Program-made: the position numbers and the translations under genes | Shown: one piece after another, positions 1-8,720 of the stretch | How the letters are laid out: each line of letters begins with the position of its first letter | Position numbering within the stretch: position 1 is the first letter of the stretch | The notes under the pieces: generated by a model | What the model saw: the letters and a program-made list of their open reading frames with translations, nothing else | Told to the model about the DNA's origin: nothing | Database searches by the model: none | From: VRUE01 sp963706605 | GTDB taxonomy: Bacteria; Actinomycetota; Thermoleophilia; Solirubrobacterales; 70-9 | Direction: 5' to 3' | DNA: 64,000 nucleotides | Assembly (NCBI GenBank): GCA_963706605.1 | Contig: OY970165.1 | Span: 1,798,001-1,862,000, forward strand

Positions 1-2500
1 TCCGGTCGACCTCGAATGCCTCGACGATCCGCTCGATCACCGGCGTCCTCAGGTTCCTCTCGCGTCCCGGCTCGGGCTTGACGACGCCGCTCAGCAGCAG
101 TCGCCGCCGGGCCCTGGTCGCGGCGACGTGGAAGAGGCGCAGCTCCTCCTCGGCGTCGCGTCGCTGCCCCTCGTCGCGAAGCTCGCCGTAGTCATAGAGG
201 TTGATCGAGCCGGCGCCGAGCCGGCGCAGCTGCATCCCCACCCGCGGCGCGTCCGCTTCGCGGGCAACCGTCAGCAGCGGGGTCACCGAGCCGGCCAGCG
301 GGCTGCGGGCAAGGTCGGCCACGGCGACCACGTCGAACTCGAGGCCCTTGGCGCTGTGGACGGTCATGATCCGGACGCCGTCGTGGCCCTCCAGCGCGGT
401 TGCGGCCTGCGCCTCGGCGTCGGCCTCCGAACGGGCGGCGAGGAAGTCGAGCAGGCCGCGCAGGTCGCGTCCCTCGCGCTGCTCGAACTCGGCGGCGAGT
501 CGCATCAGCTTGCGCACGTTGGCGAATCGTGCCTCGCCGGACGCCCGCATCAGCACCGCCAGGTCGTAGCCCGTCTCGGCGACCGCCGCGTCGATCAGGT
601 CGGCGAGCGAGAGGCGTCGCGCGCGCTCGCGCAGTGCCGCGATCGTTGTCTCGAAGCGGCGCAGCAGCGCCAGCTCGGCCGCCGGGATCTGCTCCAAGCG
701 CTCGGGGGCCTCGAGCTCTGCCTCCTCCCGGCCGGCGATCCGCTCGATCGCGGGCCAGACGTGCCGGCGCCTCCCGGCTGCGGCGCGCAACAGCCAGAGG
801 GTGTCGGGCGCAACCCCGCCGGCCGGAGAGGCCAGCGCCCCGAACAGGGCCTGGTCGTCGAGCGGGTTGGCGATCGTCGCCAGCAGCGCGCAGACGTCGG
901 CGACCTGCTGCTGGGACCAGTAGCCACGGCCGCCGACCACGTAGGGGCGCAGGCCGGCCCGCTCCAGCGAGTCCTCATAGGCGTCGAGGTTGCTGAAGGC
1001 ACGCAGCAGCACGACCATCGCGCCGCGCTCGACCCCGGCGTCGGCCAGCTCACGCAGCCGCGCGGCCAGGAAGCGCGCCTCGGCGAGGCTGCTGGGAGCG
1101 GTGCGGGCGTCGATCGCCGGCTCCAGCTCAACCCCATCCTCGTCCCAGCCGTCGCGGCCCGTGAGCAGCAGCTCGACCGCCGGCCCGCCCCCTGGGGGGT
1201 CGTCGTCGCCCTTCGGAGCGCCGACCCGCAGCGGTCGGTAGGAATTGCCGAGCAGCCGCTCGCCGATCGCGTTGAAGGCGGCGATCAGACCTGGCTCGGA
1301 GCGGAAGTTGCCGCTGAGAGCCAGCACATCGGATTCGGGGTCCGCCTCGATCGCGGCGCGCTTTCGGCGGAAGACGTCGAGATCGGCTTGGCGGAAGCCG
1401 TAGATCGATTGCAGCTCATCGCCGACGACCATCAGCTCGCAGCGGGGGCCGTGAAGGGCTTCGATCAGCCGCAGCTGTAACCGGTTGGTGTCCTGGAACT
1501 CGTCGACCAGGATGTGGCTGAAGCGTGCCTGGTAGGCGGTGCCGACCTCGGTTCCCTCCAGGAGCCGCGCGGCGAGGATCTGAAGATCCTCGAAGTCGAG
1601 GCCCGCCCGCCGCTCCTTGGCGGCCTCGAAGCGGGACGAGAACAGGTCCAGCAGCTCGGCGGTGTGAGCGTAGGCCTCGCCACCCTCACCCGCCTCGGCG
1701 GCGCGGGCCACCGCTGCCTCGATCGCCTCCCGGTAGGCGCTCAGCGCTTTGGCCTTGCTGGTGGTCCGCAGCCCCGCCAGGCGGTCGAGGTCGGCAGCGG
1801 CCTCGCCGGCCGAGGCGAGGGTCTCGACGGCCCGCTCCAGCAGCTCCCGGTTCGAGTTGGTGGGCTTCAGCTCTTCGAGCGCCGTGGTCGCGGCCGCGGC
1901 GGCGCGGCGAACCGCCGTCGCGGGATCGGGGACCGGTGGCTCCGGCAGGTGCGGGGATGCGATGCCGCGGCTGCGCAGCTCGGCGTGGACGCCGACGACC
2001 ATCGCGCGCAGGCCGCCGATCCCGAACGCCGCAAGGGATCTCTCCCGCCCCTCGCCGCCGTCGCCGAGGAAGTCCTCCAGGGCCTGGTCGAATGCCTCGG
2101 CGGCGATCCGGGTCGTCTCGGGCGCGTCGAGGACGCGGAAGCCGGGGTCGATCCCGGCCGCAACCGGGTGTCCGGCGAGGAGGCGGTTGCAGAAGCCGTG
2201 GATCGTCGTCACCCAGGCGCCGCCGATCCCGGCCAGCAGCTCACGCGCGCGCTCGGAGCCGTCCTCGCCGCGCTGCTGCAGCTCGGCGGTGATCCGCTCG
2301 CGCAGCTCGGCCGCGGCGCGGTCGGTGAAGGTGAAGGCGAGCACGGCGTCGGGAGAGAGGCCCTCGTCGCAGACGAGCCGGCAGTAGCGATCGACCATCG
2401 TCCCCGTCTTGCCGGTGCCCGCTCCGGCCTCGACCAGGACCCGGCGGCCATGGGCCTCGATCGCCGCCGCCTGCTCCGGCGTCGGTGCCCGCCCGCTCAT
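1..2500 (-). CDS. UvrD/AddA-type ATP-dependent DNA helicase (3' end beyond window)
   Basis: Superfamily 1A helicase, expected to unwind DNA ends during recombinational repair. Translation from the ATG at 2500 shows a Q-motif (PTPEQAAAIEA, near residue 6), Walker A GAGTGKT (about 25-31), the motif AFTFTDRAAAELRERI, Walker B LVDEFQDTN (about 330-338), and near the window edge a LFHVAATRARR motif typical of helicase motif VI. About 833 codons are visible and the reading frame is still open at base 1, so a C-terminal part (a nuclease domain in AddA/AdnA-type proteins) may lie outside. The start overlaps the stop of the upstream nuclease gene as ATGA (2497-2500), which implies translational coupling and a two-subunit enzyme. 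It could equally be called AdnB-like; the subfamily cannot be settled without the C-terminus. Confidence 0.9.
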   Translation of the reverse strand, partial: MSGRAPTPEQAAAIEAHGRRVLVEAGAGTGKTGTMVDRYCRLVCDEGLSPDAVLAFTFTDRAAAELRERITAELQQRGEDGSERARELLAGIGGAWVTTIHGFCNRLLAGHPVAAGIDPGFRVLDAPETTRIAAEAFDQALEDFLGDGGEGRERSLAAFGIGGLRAMVVGVHAELRSRGIASPHLPEPPVPDPATAVRRAAAAATTALEELKPTNSNRELLERAVETLASAGEAAADLDRLAGLRTTSKAKALSAYREAIEAAVARAAEAGEGGEAYAHTAELLDLFSSRFEAAKERRAGLDFEDLQILAARLLEGTEVGTAYQARFSHILVDEFQDTNRLQLRLIEALHGPRCELMVVGDELQSIYGFRQADLDVFRRKRAAIEADPESDVLALSGNFRSEPGLIAAFNAIGERLLGNSYRPLRVGAPKGDDDPPGGGPAVELLLTGRDGWDEDGVELEPAIDARTAPSSLAEARFLAARLRELADAGVERGAMVVLLRAFSNLDAYEDSLERAGLRPYVVGGRGYWSQQQVADVCALLATIANPLDDQALFGALASPAGGVAPDTLWLLRAAAGRRRHVWPAIERIAGREEAELEAPERLEQIPAAELALLRRFETTIAALRERARRLSLADLIDAAVAETGYDLAVLMRASGEARFANVRKLMRLAAEFEQREGRDLRGLLDFLAARSEADAEAQAATALEGHDGVRIMTVHSAKGLEFDVVAVADLARSPLAGSVTPLLTVAREADAPRVGMQLRRLGAGSINLYDYGELRDEGQRRDAEEELRLFHVAATRARRRLLLSGVVKPEPGRERNLRTPVIERIVEAFEVDR

Positions 2501-5500
2501 GATTCCTCACCTTCCTCCTCGCGCGGCTCCACCGGAGCCCGGTCGCGGCGGCAGATCGGGGCGAAGTCGCAGAACGGGGGGCAGACGCCGTGGCCACGCA
2601 GCCCGCGGCGTGGCCCGGGGTCGCGGCGGATGTCGCCGCGGCGCATCCGCGCGACGATCTCTCCGGCGCGGCGCCGTGCCTCGTCGAGCATCACTTCGAA
2701 TCCCTCGCGATCGACCAGGTCGGTGCGCGAGAGGCCGTACGCGTCGAGATCGGCAGCCGCCTCGTCCAGGACGACGCCGCGCGGTCGCCGCGCCGAGGTG
2801 GCGCGCAGCGGGTGATAGAGGCCACCGATCGGTTCCTCGCCCCACAGCTCGGCCACCGCGCTCAGGTAGAGCTGAAGCTGCAGCTTCGCCTCCTCCTCGA
2901 GCTTCTCGCGCGCGGTGACCGCCCCGGACAGCTTGTAGTCGACCACGAGCGCCCGTCCGCGTGGGTCGCGGTCGACCCGGTCGATCGCGCCGTGCAGGCG
3001 CCACTCGTCGACCTCCAGCGGCGGTCGCTGGGCGCCCTCTTCCTCACCGAATTTCGCCTCCAGCAGCCAGGGCTCGAAGCCGCCGCTGCCGCGCTCGGCC
3101 TCCTCGGCCAGGAAGCGCTCCAGCAGCCCCTCGACACGGCGCACGATCGCCCGTTCCGCCGGGTGCGCGCCCAGCTCCCGCTCGGCGGCCTCGTCGGCCA
3201 GCAGCTTCCGTCCTCGCTCGACCCAGGCGCCGAGCGAGGCGGGGCGGGGGAGGGGGTCGCCACCGGGTCGCTCGCCATAGAGGCGCTCGAGAACGGCGTG
3301 CATGAGGCCGCCTTGGACGAGCGGGTCAGGAACGGGGTCAAGCGGTTGCGGGTCGAGCTCGTGCGAGACGAACCAACGGTAGGAGCAGAGATCGAAGCCC
3401 TCCAGGGTGGTGCCGCCGTAAGCGGGCACCGCGGCCAGAGCTTCGAGCACCGCCGGGTTGGCGAGCGGACCGGGGGCGCGGGTTGTGGCCTCGGCGGTGC
3501 GCGCCGCGGCGAGTCGGGCCGCGATCCGCTCGGCGGTGGGGACCGGAGCGGCCGCCAGCGAAAGCAGGGAGTCTGCGTCGGCGGCCGAGCCCTGCACGGC
3601 GATCGCCCGCGCCAGCTCGCCCTCGGACGGGGCCTCCGCGATCGGGTGCGTGACCCGAGTCAGGTCGCGGCTTCGGGTCAGGCGAACCTCGACCGGATCG
3701 GGCGTCTCGCCGCCCGCTGCCGGCTCCAGCAGGCGTCGTATGTCGTCGAGCAATGGCGAGCGGTATTCGGCGCCGCCGTTCTCGTCGCTGTCACGCCAGG
3801 AGAGGAAGAGCCGCCTTCGGGGCAGGGCGAGGCAGGCGTGGAAGAGGTAGCGCTCCTCGGTGTCCACGTCGCGGCGCGGCTCGAGTCCGAGCGTGGCCCG
3901 CTGCGGCTCGGAGAGGAACGGGTCGCCGCCGCGATCGCGGCGCGGAAACTCGCCGTCTTGGAGGGAGCCGACGACGACGTGGTCGAAGCGGGCGGCCCGC
4001 AGTCGGTAAGGACTGGCGATCCGCACCCGGCCCTCGACCGGGCCGCTCCAGACCCGAAGCCGCAGTGCCTCGATCGCCTCGGCCAGTTGCTCCGGTCTCG
4101 GCACCAGCTCGACCACTTCGGCCAGGTCCCCGAGCGCCGCGGAGATCGCGGCGGCGGCGCGCAGCTCCAGCCCATCGCCCGGTCCTGGCCGGGCGCCGTC
4201 CCCTTCGCCGCGAAAAGGTCGCGAGGCCATCGTCGCCGCAAGGCGGCCGACGGTTGCCGCCAGCTGCCCCGAGCTGGCGGCCGCCGCCTCGCGGATTCGC
4301 GCCACGTCGTCCGGCGGCTTCTCGTATTGCTCTTCCCACAGCTCCAGCGCCGCCGCCGCGCTTCCCGCTCGACGGCGGCGAGCGGCCCGTTCGAACCAAT
4401 CGACCTGGCCCTGGGGCAGCCCCGAGGGGCCGCGCAAGAAGCGCAGCAGATCGGCAGCGGTGCCGTCGCCGAGCACCGCCGCCAGCAGCGCCAGCACCGT
4501 TTCGCCCACCGACGTCGCCCTGATCGGCACCTCGGCCTCCAGCGCCGTCGCCACCCCGTAGGACTCGAGCACCGAGGCGATCAGCGGGCCGCGGCGCGCC
4601 GGGTCGCGCAGGGCGATAGCGATCTCGGCGGGGTCGGCGCCGCTCGCGATCAGCTTCGCCACCTCGGCGCCTATCGCCTCCGCCTCGCCGCGGGCCCCGG
4701 CCGAGCGGAGGATGGTGAGCGTCCTGTCCGGCGGGCGTCGGACCGGCTCGGTGGTGCCGAAGTTGCGCTCGAGGTGGAAGAGGAGCGGGGCGTCGGGCGT
4801 GTTGGCGGGGTCAGGCTCGGTCGCGGTCTCCTCGACGCCGGGACCGCGCAGGCCCTCCAGCAATGAGACGCGCGCGGCGAGTGCCGTGTTGCCCTCCTCG
4901 TAGGGCAGGGCAACGGTCACGTCAGTCGTCGTGGCGATTCCACGGATCAGCGCGAGTTGGTTGGGGATCAGGTCGTCGAGTCCGTAGAGGAAGACGGGCC
5001 GCTCCCAGAAGCCCCCCGGGTCGTGCAGCAGGGTGATTGCCTGGCGGGCGGTCCCGTGGGGGTCGGTGCGGTCGAGCCGATCGCGCACCTCGACGTAGCC
5101 GGCGAACAGGGTTGCCAGGTCGCCGAGGTAGGCCGAGCCCTCCAGCGTTCCGGCCCCGGCCTCGACCGCGGCCGGCTCCAGACCCGCTCCCTGCAGCTCG
5201 TCGAGCAGGCGCTCGAAGGCGAGGGCGAAGCCGGGGCGGGAAGCTGAGCGCCGCAGCGGTCCCAGCCGGCCCCGCCGCTCGGCGATCGCGATCGACACGA
5301 CCCGCAGGCGCTGCGCCGCGGTCAGCTCACGGGTCGGCGGGGCGCCGCCGGCCGTCGCCACCACGCGGAAGAGCCCGCCGAAGGTCATCACGGTGCCGCC
5401 GAGCGCCGCGCCGCCCCCACACAGCTCCTGCTCGAAGGCAAAGACGTCGTCGATGGTGGGGACGACGAGGATCGGATCGCGCTCCAGGGCAGCGACGAAA

Positions 5501-5562
5501 CGCCGGCGGATCAGGCCGGCACGACCGGAGTTGGGGGGACCGTGGATCAGGTTCAGCGCCAT
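2497..5562 (-). CDS. AddB-like PD-(D/E)XK nuclease with Fe-S cysteine cluster
   Basis: A 1021-residue partner of the downstream helicase, probably the second subunit of an AddAB/AdnAB-like end-resection complex. The N-terminus has a degenerate P-loop (GPPNSGRAG, residues 7-15), as in AddB subunits that do not hydrolyse ATP. The C-terminal third carries the nuclease core ALVVDYKLSG (about 868-877). A cysteine in LCSYRWF (about 724) and a C-x3-C-x5-C group at about 994-1004 together match the four-cysteine Fe-S staple of AddB/Cas4 nucleases. An upstream in-frame start at 5637 exists, but the ATG at 5562 begins with the family-typical beta-strand before the P-loop and is preferred. The gene ends in a 4-bp ATGA overlap with the helicase gene. 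Confidence 0.85.
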   Translation of the reverse strand: MALNLIHGPPNSGRAGLIRRRFVAALERDPILVVPTIDDVFAFEQELCGGGAALGGTVMTFGGLFRVVATAGGAPPTRELTAAQRLRVVSIAIAERRGRLGPLRRSASRPGFALAFERLLDELQGAGLEPAAVEAGAGTLEGSAYLGDLATLFAGYVEVRDRLDRTDPHGTARQAITLLHDPGGFWERPVFLYGLDDLIPNQLALIRGIATTTDVTVALPYEEGNTALAARVSLLEGLRGPGVEETATEPDPANTPDAPLLFHLERNFGTTEPVRRPPDRTLTILRSAGARGEAEAIGAEVAKLIASGADPAEIAIALRDPARRGPLIASVLESYGVATALEAEVPIRATSVGETVLALLAAVLGDGTAADLLRFLRGPSGLPQGQVDWFERAARRRRAGSAAAALELWEEQYEKPPDDVARIREAAAASSGQLAATVGRLAATMASRPFRGEGDGARPGPGDGLELRAAAAISAALGDLAEVVELVPRPEQLAEAIEALRLRVWSGPVEGRVRIASPYRLRAARFDHVVVGSLQDGEFPRRDRGGDPFLSEPQRATLGLEPRRDVDTEERYLFHACLALPRRRLFLSWRDSDENGGAEYRSPLLDDIRRLLEPAAGGETPDPVEVRLTRSRDLTRVTHPIAEAPSEGELARAIAVQGSAADADSLLSLAAAPVPTAERIAARLAAARTAEATTRAPGPLANPAVLEALAAVPAYGGTTLEGFDLCSYRWFVSHELDPQPLDPVPDPLVQGGLMHAVLERLYGERPGGDPLPRPASLGAWVERGRKLLADEAAERELGAHPAERAIVRRVEGLLERFLAEEAERGSGGFEPWLLEAKFGEEEGAQRPPLEVDEWRLHGAIDRVDRDPRGRALVVDYKLSGAVTAREKLEEEAKLQLQLYLSAVAELWGEEPIGGLYHPLRATSARRPRGVVLDEAAADLDAYGLSRTDLVDREGFEVMLDEARRRAGEIVARMRRGDIRRDPGPRRGLRGHGVCPPFCDFAPICRRDRAPVEPREEEGEES

Positions 5563-5697
5563 AGCGGCAAGCGACCCAGCATAGGTTGGTCTCCGGCGTG
5601 CCCAGGGGCGACGGCGGGCTGCGGCGAGAAGCCGCAATTGGGGCGATTCCGGCCCCCGCTTTGCCGTCTTGTGCCCCCTCTAGATTGATCGCAACCG

Positions 5698-6153
5698 ATG
5701 GCACTCTGCTTCGTAGATCCAGCTGACGCGATCCGCGCGATCGCCGACTCGATCGGCCGTGAGGCGCGCCGCCAGCTGCTCGGCGAGGCGGTTCGGGCCT
5801 GGGTCGACGAGATCCCCGACAGCGAGTTGGAAGTCCACTACGCGAAAGCGCTCTCGGAGCTCGACGAGCACGACCTCTCGATGCTGGCCGCCTGGCACGG
5901 CTCGTTGGAGCTCGGTCATCCGGTCCCCAACCGTGACTTCCTGATGGGCGCCTTCGGCTCCCTCGGTGAGAACCGTCGCGAGGCGATGAAGCTGGCGGCC
6001 GGCTTCCGCGGCGAGGAGGCGGTCGACGCCGGCGTCACCGAGGACGATGCCCTTGAGCTGGTCCTAGAACTGCTCTCCCAGCCCCGCCTGATGGAGCTCG
6101 CGGCCGAGGCCGTCGATCTCTACGTCTGGGACCGGGCCGGCAGCGATAACTAG
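5698..6153 (+). CDS. hypothetical acidic protein, 151 aa
   Basis: I do not recognise this protein. It is divergent from the addB-like gene (136 bp apart). The sequence is acidic, mostly predicted alpha-helical, without signal peptide or membrane segment, with many Glu/Asp and Leu/Ala residues, and begins MALCFVDPADAIRAIADSIG. Codon use is the usual GC-rich pattern of the window, so it is very likely a real gene. A cytosolic role is expected; nothing in the sequence points to an enzyme active site. Confidence 0.7.
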   Translation: MALCFVDPADAIRAIADSIGREARRQLLGEAVRAWVDEIPDSELEVHYAKALSELDEHDLSMLAAWHGSLELGHPVPNRDFLMGAFGSLGENRREAMKLAAGFRGEEAVDAGVTEDDALELVLELLSQPRLMELAAEAVDLYVWDRAGSDN

Positions 6154-6201
6154 CGGAACGGATTGCCCTCGGCCAGCCGCTAAATTCGCTTAACTCTAGT
6201 G

Positions 6202-6213
6202 TTTTGATCAAAA
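6202..6213. promoter_or_regulatory. 12-bp palindrome upstream of secreted-protein gene
   Basis: TTTTGATCAAAA is a perfect palindrome in an AT-rich patch about 70 bp before the start of the secreted protein at 6282. Its position fits an operator or promoter-overlapping site, but no regulator is adjacent and the role is inferred only from position and symmetry. Confidence 0.3.
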
Positions 6214-6281
6214 ATCCTTAATCATTGGAGCGTAAAGCTATCGCTGTCCTACACAGGACACGCGACGAGAGGAGCGCAACG

Positions 6282-6977
6282 ATGATTAGCAACCTGAAGG
6301 CCCTCGGACTAGCCCTGCTGGCGATTCTGGCCATGAGTGCCGTGGCCGCCTCGGTGGCGTCGGCGGAAAAATGGGATTTCAAATCCGACGGAGAACCGAC
6401 CAAATTCACAGGCGAACAGATCAAAGTCGGGGAATTAGCCGATGTATTCCAGATTGAATACGGAATCTTCGCCTGCGAAAAAATAACGACCTCCGGCGAA
6501 CAGGTCGCCGGCACGGCCTTTACCTCCATCAACCTGACGCCGGTGTATACCAATTGCGAAAGGATCACCGGCGGTGGTAAAGCCACCTACGTGATGAACG
6601 GCTGCACCTACACATTGACCGCTGAAACTGTGGTCAACAAAGAAACAACGGGCTCGACATCCATCGATTGCCCGGGGGGCAAAGAAGTCGAAATCACGGT
6701 CACCGTTCTCGGCGTCACGGCGTGCACGATCCGAATACCGGCGCAGGGTCCGATCTCGAAAGTGACCTTCACGACCGGAGCCGGCGCCAACAAAGACATC
6801 CACTACAACGCCGTGCTGAGTGGCATCAAATACACCGAAACGGCGGGCACGGGTTTCGCCAAATGCACCACCGCGAGCAAAAGCAACGGCAAATTCGAAA
6901 GTACAACGACAATCAAAGGCGATAACAAAAGTGGGGGCGTGACAGACATCTGGGTCGACGACACACCCGGGACCTGA
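6282..6977 (+). CDS. secreted protein of unknown function, 231 aa
   Basis: The ATG at 6282 follows a GAGAGGAGCG ribosome-binding site and starts a clear Sec signal peptide: MISNLKALG, a hydrophobic core of about 15 residues, then an alanine-rich cleavage region ending VASAEK (about residue 28). An in-frame ATG-less extension to 6225 is rejected because it would bury the signal peptide. The mature part is rich in Thr, Gly, Lys and beta-branched residues with several spaced cysteines, as in exported beta-sandwich proteins of Thermoleophilia. Lys and Glu are mostly AAA and GAA here, unlike the AAG/GAG of neighbouring genes. A strong intrinsic terminator follows 24 bases after the stop, so it is probably a monocistronic unit. 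Function unknown. Confidence 0.8.
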   Translation: MISNLKALGLALLAILAMSAVAASVASAEKWDFKSDGEPTKFTGEQIKVGELADVFQIEYGIFACEKITTSGEQVAGTAFTSINLTPVYTNCERITGGGKATYVMNGCTYTLTAETVVNKETTGSTSIDCPGGKEVEITVTVLGVTACTIRIPAQGPISKVTFTTGAGANKDIHYNAVLSGIKYTETAGTGFAKCTTASKSNGKFESTTTIKGDNKSGGVTDIWVDDTPGT

Positions 6978-7001
6978 ATCATCTCTGAAACCTGAGTCAT
7001 C

Positions 7002-7033
7002 GGAGGGCCGGGTGCTATCCCGGCCCTCCTTTT
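7002..7033 (+). terminator. intrinsic terminator
   Basis: Perfect 11-bp GC-rich inverted repeat (GGAGGGCCGGG at 7002-7012 with its complement at 7019-7029), 6-base loop, followed directly by TTTT. It lies just after the secreted-protein stop and before the convergent HAD gene. Confidence 0.85.
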
Positions 7034-7048
7034 GCCCGGCCCCGGGGG

Positions 7049-7681
7049 TCAGGCGAGCGCGGCGTGGATCTCGCCGATCGCCTGCTCGTTGTCCTGGAAG
7101 TGGACCGCGGTCATGCCGGCCCGCTCTGCTCCTTCGCAGTTGACCTTGACGTCGTCGACGAAGAGGCAGACCTCGGGCGGCAGGCTGATTCGCTCCAGCG
7201 TCAGGGCGTAAATCCGCGATTCGGGCTTGCGGCAGCCGACGAAGCCCGAGTCGACGACGGTCTCGAAGATCTCGTCGACCGGCAACATCGGGCGCCACAG
7301 CGGCTCCCACTCCTGCACGTTGTTGGTCAGCATCGCCATCCGGTACCCGCTGGCCTTCAGCTCGCGCATTAGCTCGATCATCGAGGGGTTCGGATCAAGC
7401 GCCTCGAAGTAGATTTCTTTGAAGCGGTGCATCTCCGGGCGGTGTCCGAGCAACGGCTCGAGGCTGTCGGTGAGCTTCTCCAAGAATGCGACCTCGGAGA
7501 TCTCGCCCCGCTCCATTTCGTAGAGCGGGTTGTCGCTGTTTGCCTCGGTGGCCGCCTGCATCGCCTTGCCCAGGGTTTCGGTCGTGATCCCGGTCCTGTC
7601 CTGGAAGGCCATGAAGGACTGGATCAGGGGCGTCGTCAGCACGCCGCCGAAGTCGGAGATCACCGCCTTGATCTCAGCCAT
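7049..7681 (-). CDS. HAD-superfamily hydrolase (HAD-IA)
   Basis: A 210-residue haloacid-dehalogenase-fold hydrolase, probably a phosphatase on a small phosphorylated metabolite. Motif I is DFGGVL (Asp10 nucleophile; the usual second Asp is Gly, as in the epoxide-hydrolase-N-terminal-like subgroup). Motif II is LTNNV (about 118-122), the conserved Lys sits in CRKPES, and motif III is FVDDVKVNCEGA (about 175). Substrate cannot be deduced. Its ATG overlaps the 3' end of the upstream gene at 7674-8069 by 8 bp, so the two are co-transcribed. Confidence 0.85.
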   Translation of the reverse strand: MAEIKAVISDFGGVLTTPLIQSFMAFQDRTGITTETLGKAMQAATEANSDNPLYEMERGEISEVAFLEKLTDSLEPLLGHRPEMHRFKEIYFEALDPNPSMIELMRELKASGYRMAMLTNNVQEWEPLWRPMLPVDEIFETVVDSGFVGCRKPESRIYALTLERISLPPEVCLFVDDVKVNCEGAERAGMTAVHFQDNEQAIGEIHAALA

Positions 7682-8069
7682 CGGCTCGCACGACCTCGTA
7701 GTGGCCGAGACCCTCCCGGCCCTCCAGCGACCAGCGGAAGAAGGCGATCTCGGCGGTGAGGCGGGGTCGGCGCACCTTGGCGGCGCTGATCAGGGTCCCG
7801 CCGCCGCGCAGCGGCTGTCCTTCATCACCGTCCGTCCACAGCTCCAGCGTCGCCCGTCGCTGTACGCCATCCGGCCCGTACTCGGTCGAGAGCAGGGTCT
7901 CCGATACCTCGATCGGGGCGCCGTCGGGACCGCAGAGCACGGTCACGATCTCCTCGTCGCCGTGCTCGCCCGACGTCGGTGGGCGCACAGCGCTCAGCGC
8001 CAGCAGGCCGCCGTCGGAGAAGACGATCCCGATCGACCGCCGCTGAACCCGGCTGGAGTCCTCGTTCAT
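7674..8069 (-). CDS. hypothetical protein, 131 aa, co-transcribed with HAD hydrolase
   Basis: Not recognised. ATG at 8069; ends overlapping the HAD gene by 8 bp. The protein is soluble, beta-rich and acidic, beginning MNEDSSRVQRRSIGIVFSDG, with a central LELWTDGDEG segment and a C-terminal EIAFFRWSLEGREGLGHYEV. The pattern resembles a small ligand-binding or beta-barrel domain, but no catalytic motif is seen. Confidence 0.7.
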   Translation of the reverse strand: MNEDSSRVQRRSIGIVFSDGGLLALSAVRPPTSGEHGDEEIVTVLCGPDGAPIEVSETLLSTEYGPDGVQRRATLELWTDGDEGQPLRGGGTLISAAKVRRPRLTAEIAFFRWSLEGREGLGHYEVVRADG

Positions 8070-8154
8070 CCGGGGCAGCCTATTGGCGGGAATCCGGGCC
8101 GTGCTTCGTGGCGGATAGATTCACCAAACCCGCACTTCCACCCGCCGGCAGAAA

Positions 8155-8700
8155 TTGAACTCAGCGACCATCCGCAGCGCCGATCCCCACCGCGATGCCG
8201 CCTCCTGCGTCGCCATCTACGCCCCTCATGTCGAAGCGGGCGCCACCTCGTTCGAGGAGGAGCCGCCCGACGTCTCCCAATTCGGGGAGCGGATCGCAAG
8301 CGTCCTTCTGACCTATCCCTGGCTGGTCGCCGAGCGCGACGGCGAGGTGGTCGGCTTCGCGTACGCCTGCCCCCATCGCGCCCGGCCGGCCTACCGCTGG
8401 GCGGTCGAGGTTTCCGTCTACGTGGCCGCCGCGGAGCACGGTCGCGGCCACGGCCGGGCGCTCTACACCGAGCTGATGGACCGACTGCGGGAGCAGCGCT
8501 TCCAGATCGCCTGCGCGGGGATCACGCTCCCGAACGAGGCCAGCGTCGCCCTCCACGAGAGCGTCGGTTTTGCCCCGGTCGGCGTCTACCGCCGGATCGG
8601 CTGGAAGGACGGGGCCTGGCGCGACGTCGGCTGGTGGCAGCTGGAGCTGGCGCCCGCCGGCGAGGGCCGCCCACCCGAGCCGCGGCCACCCGAGCCGTAG
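8155..8700 (+). CDS. GNAT-family N-acetyltransferase (phosphinothricin acetyltransferase-like)
   Basis: A 181-residue acetyl-CoA-dependent acyltransferase. The order of elements matches the PAT/Bar group: N-terminal IRSADPHRDAASCVAIYAPH, the FEEEPP segment, then SVYVAAAEHGRGHGRALYTEL, where the R/Q-x-x-G-x-G/A acetyl-CoA loop reads HGRGHG, and the C-terminal LHESVGFAPVGVYRRIGWKDG. The likely start is TTG at 8155; no ATG or GTG is available before the conserved N-terminus and the ribosome-binding site is weak. The C-terminus ends in a Pro/Glu-rich tail absent from core family members. Substrate may be an amino acid or a toxic analogue; this is inferred from the family. Confidence 0.8.
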   Translation: MNSATIRSADPHRDAASCVAIYAPHVEAGATSFEEEPPDVSQFGERIASVLLTYPWLVAERDGEVVGFAYACPHRARPAYRWAVEVSVYVAAAEHGRGHGRALYTELMDRLREQRFQIACAGITLPNEASVALHESVGFAPVGVYRRIGWKDGAWRDVGWWQLELAPAGEGRPPEPRPPEP

Positions 8701-8720
8701 CCCCGGCTACCATGGGGTCC

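Noticed and set aside
128..4866. Long plus-strand frames across the helicase/nuclease region
   Set aside because: They mirror the codons of the minus-strand addAB-like genes, whose motifs are intact. No ribosome-binding sites or recognisable domains on the plus strand.
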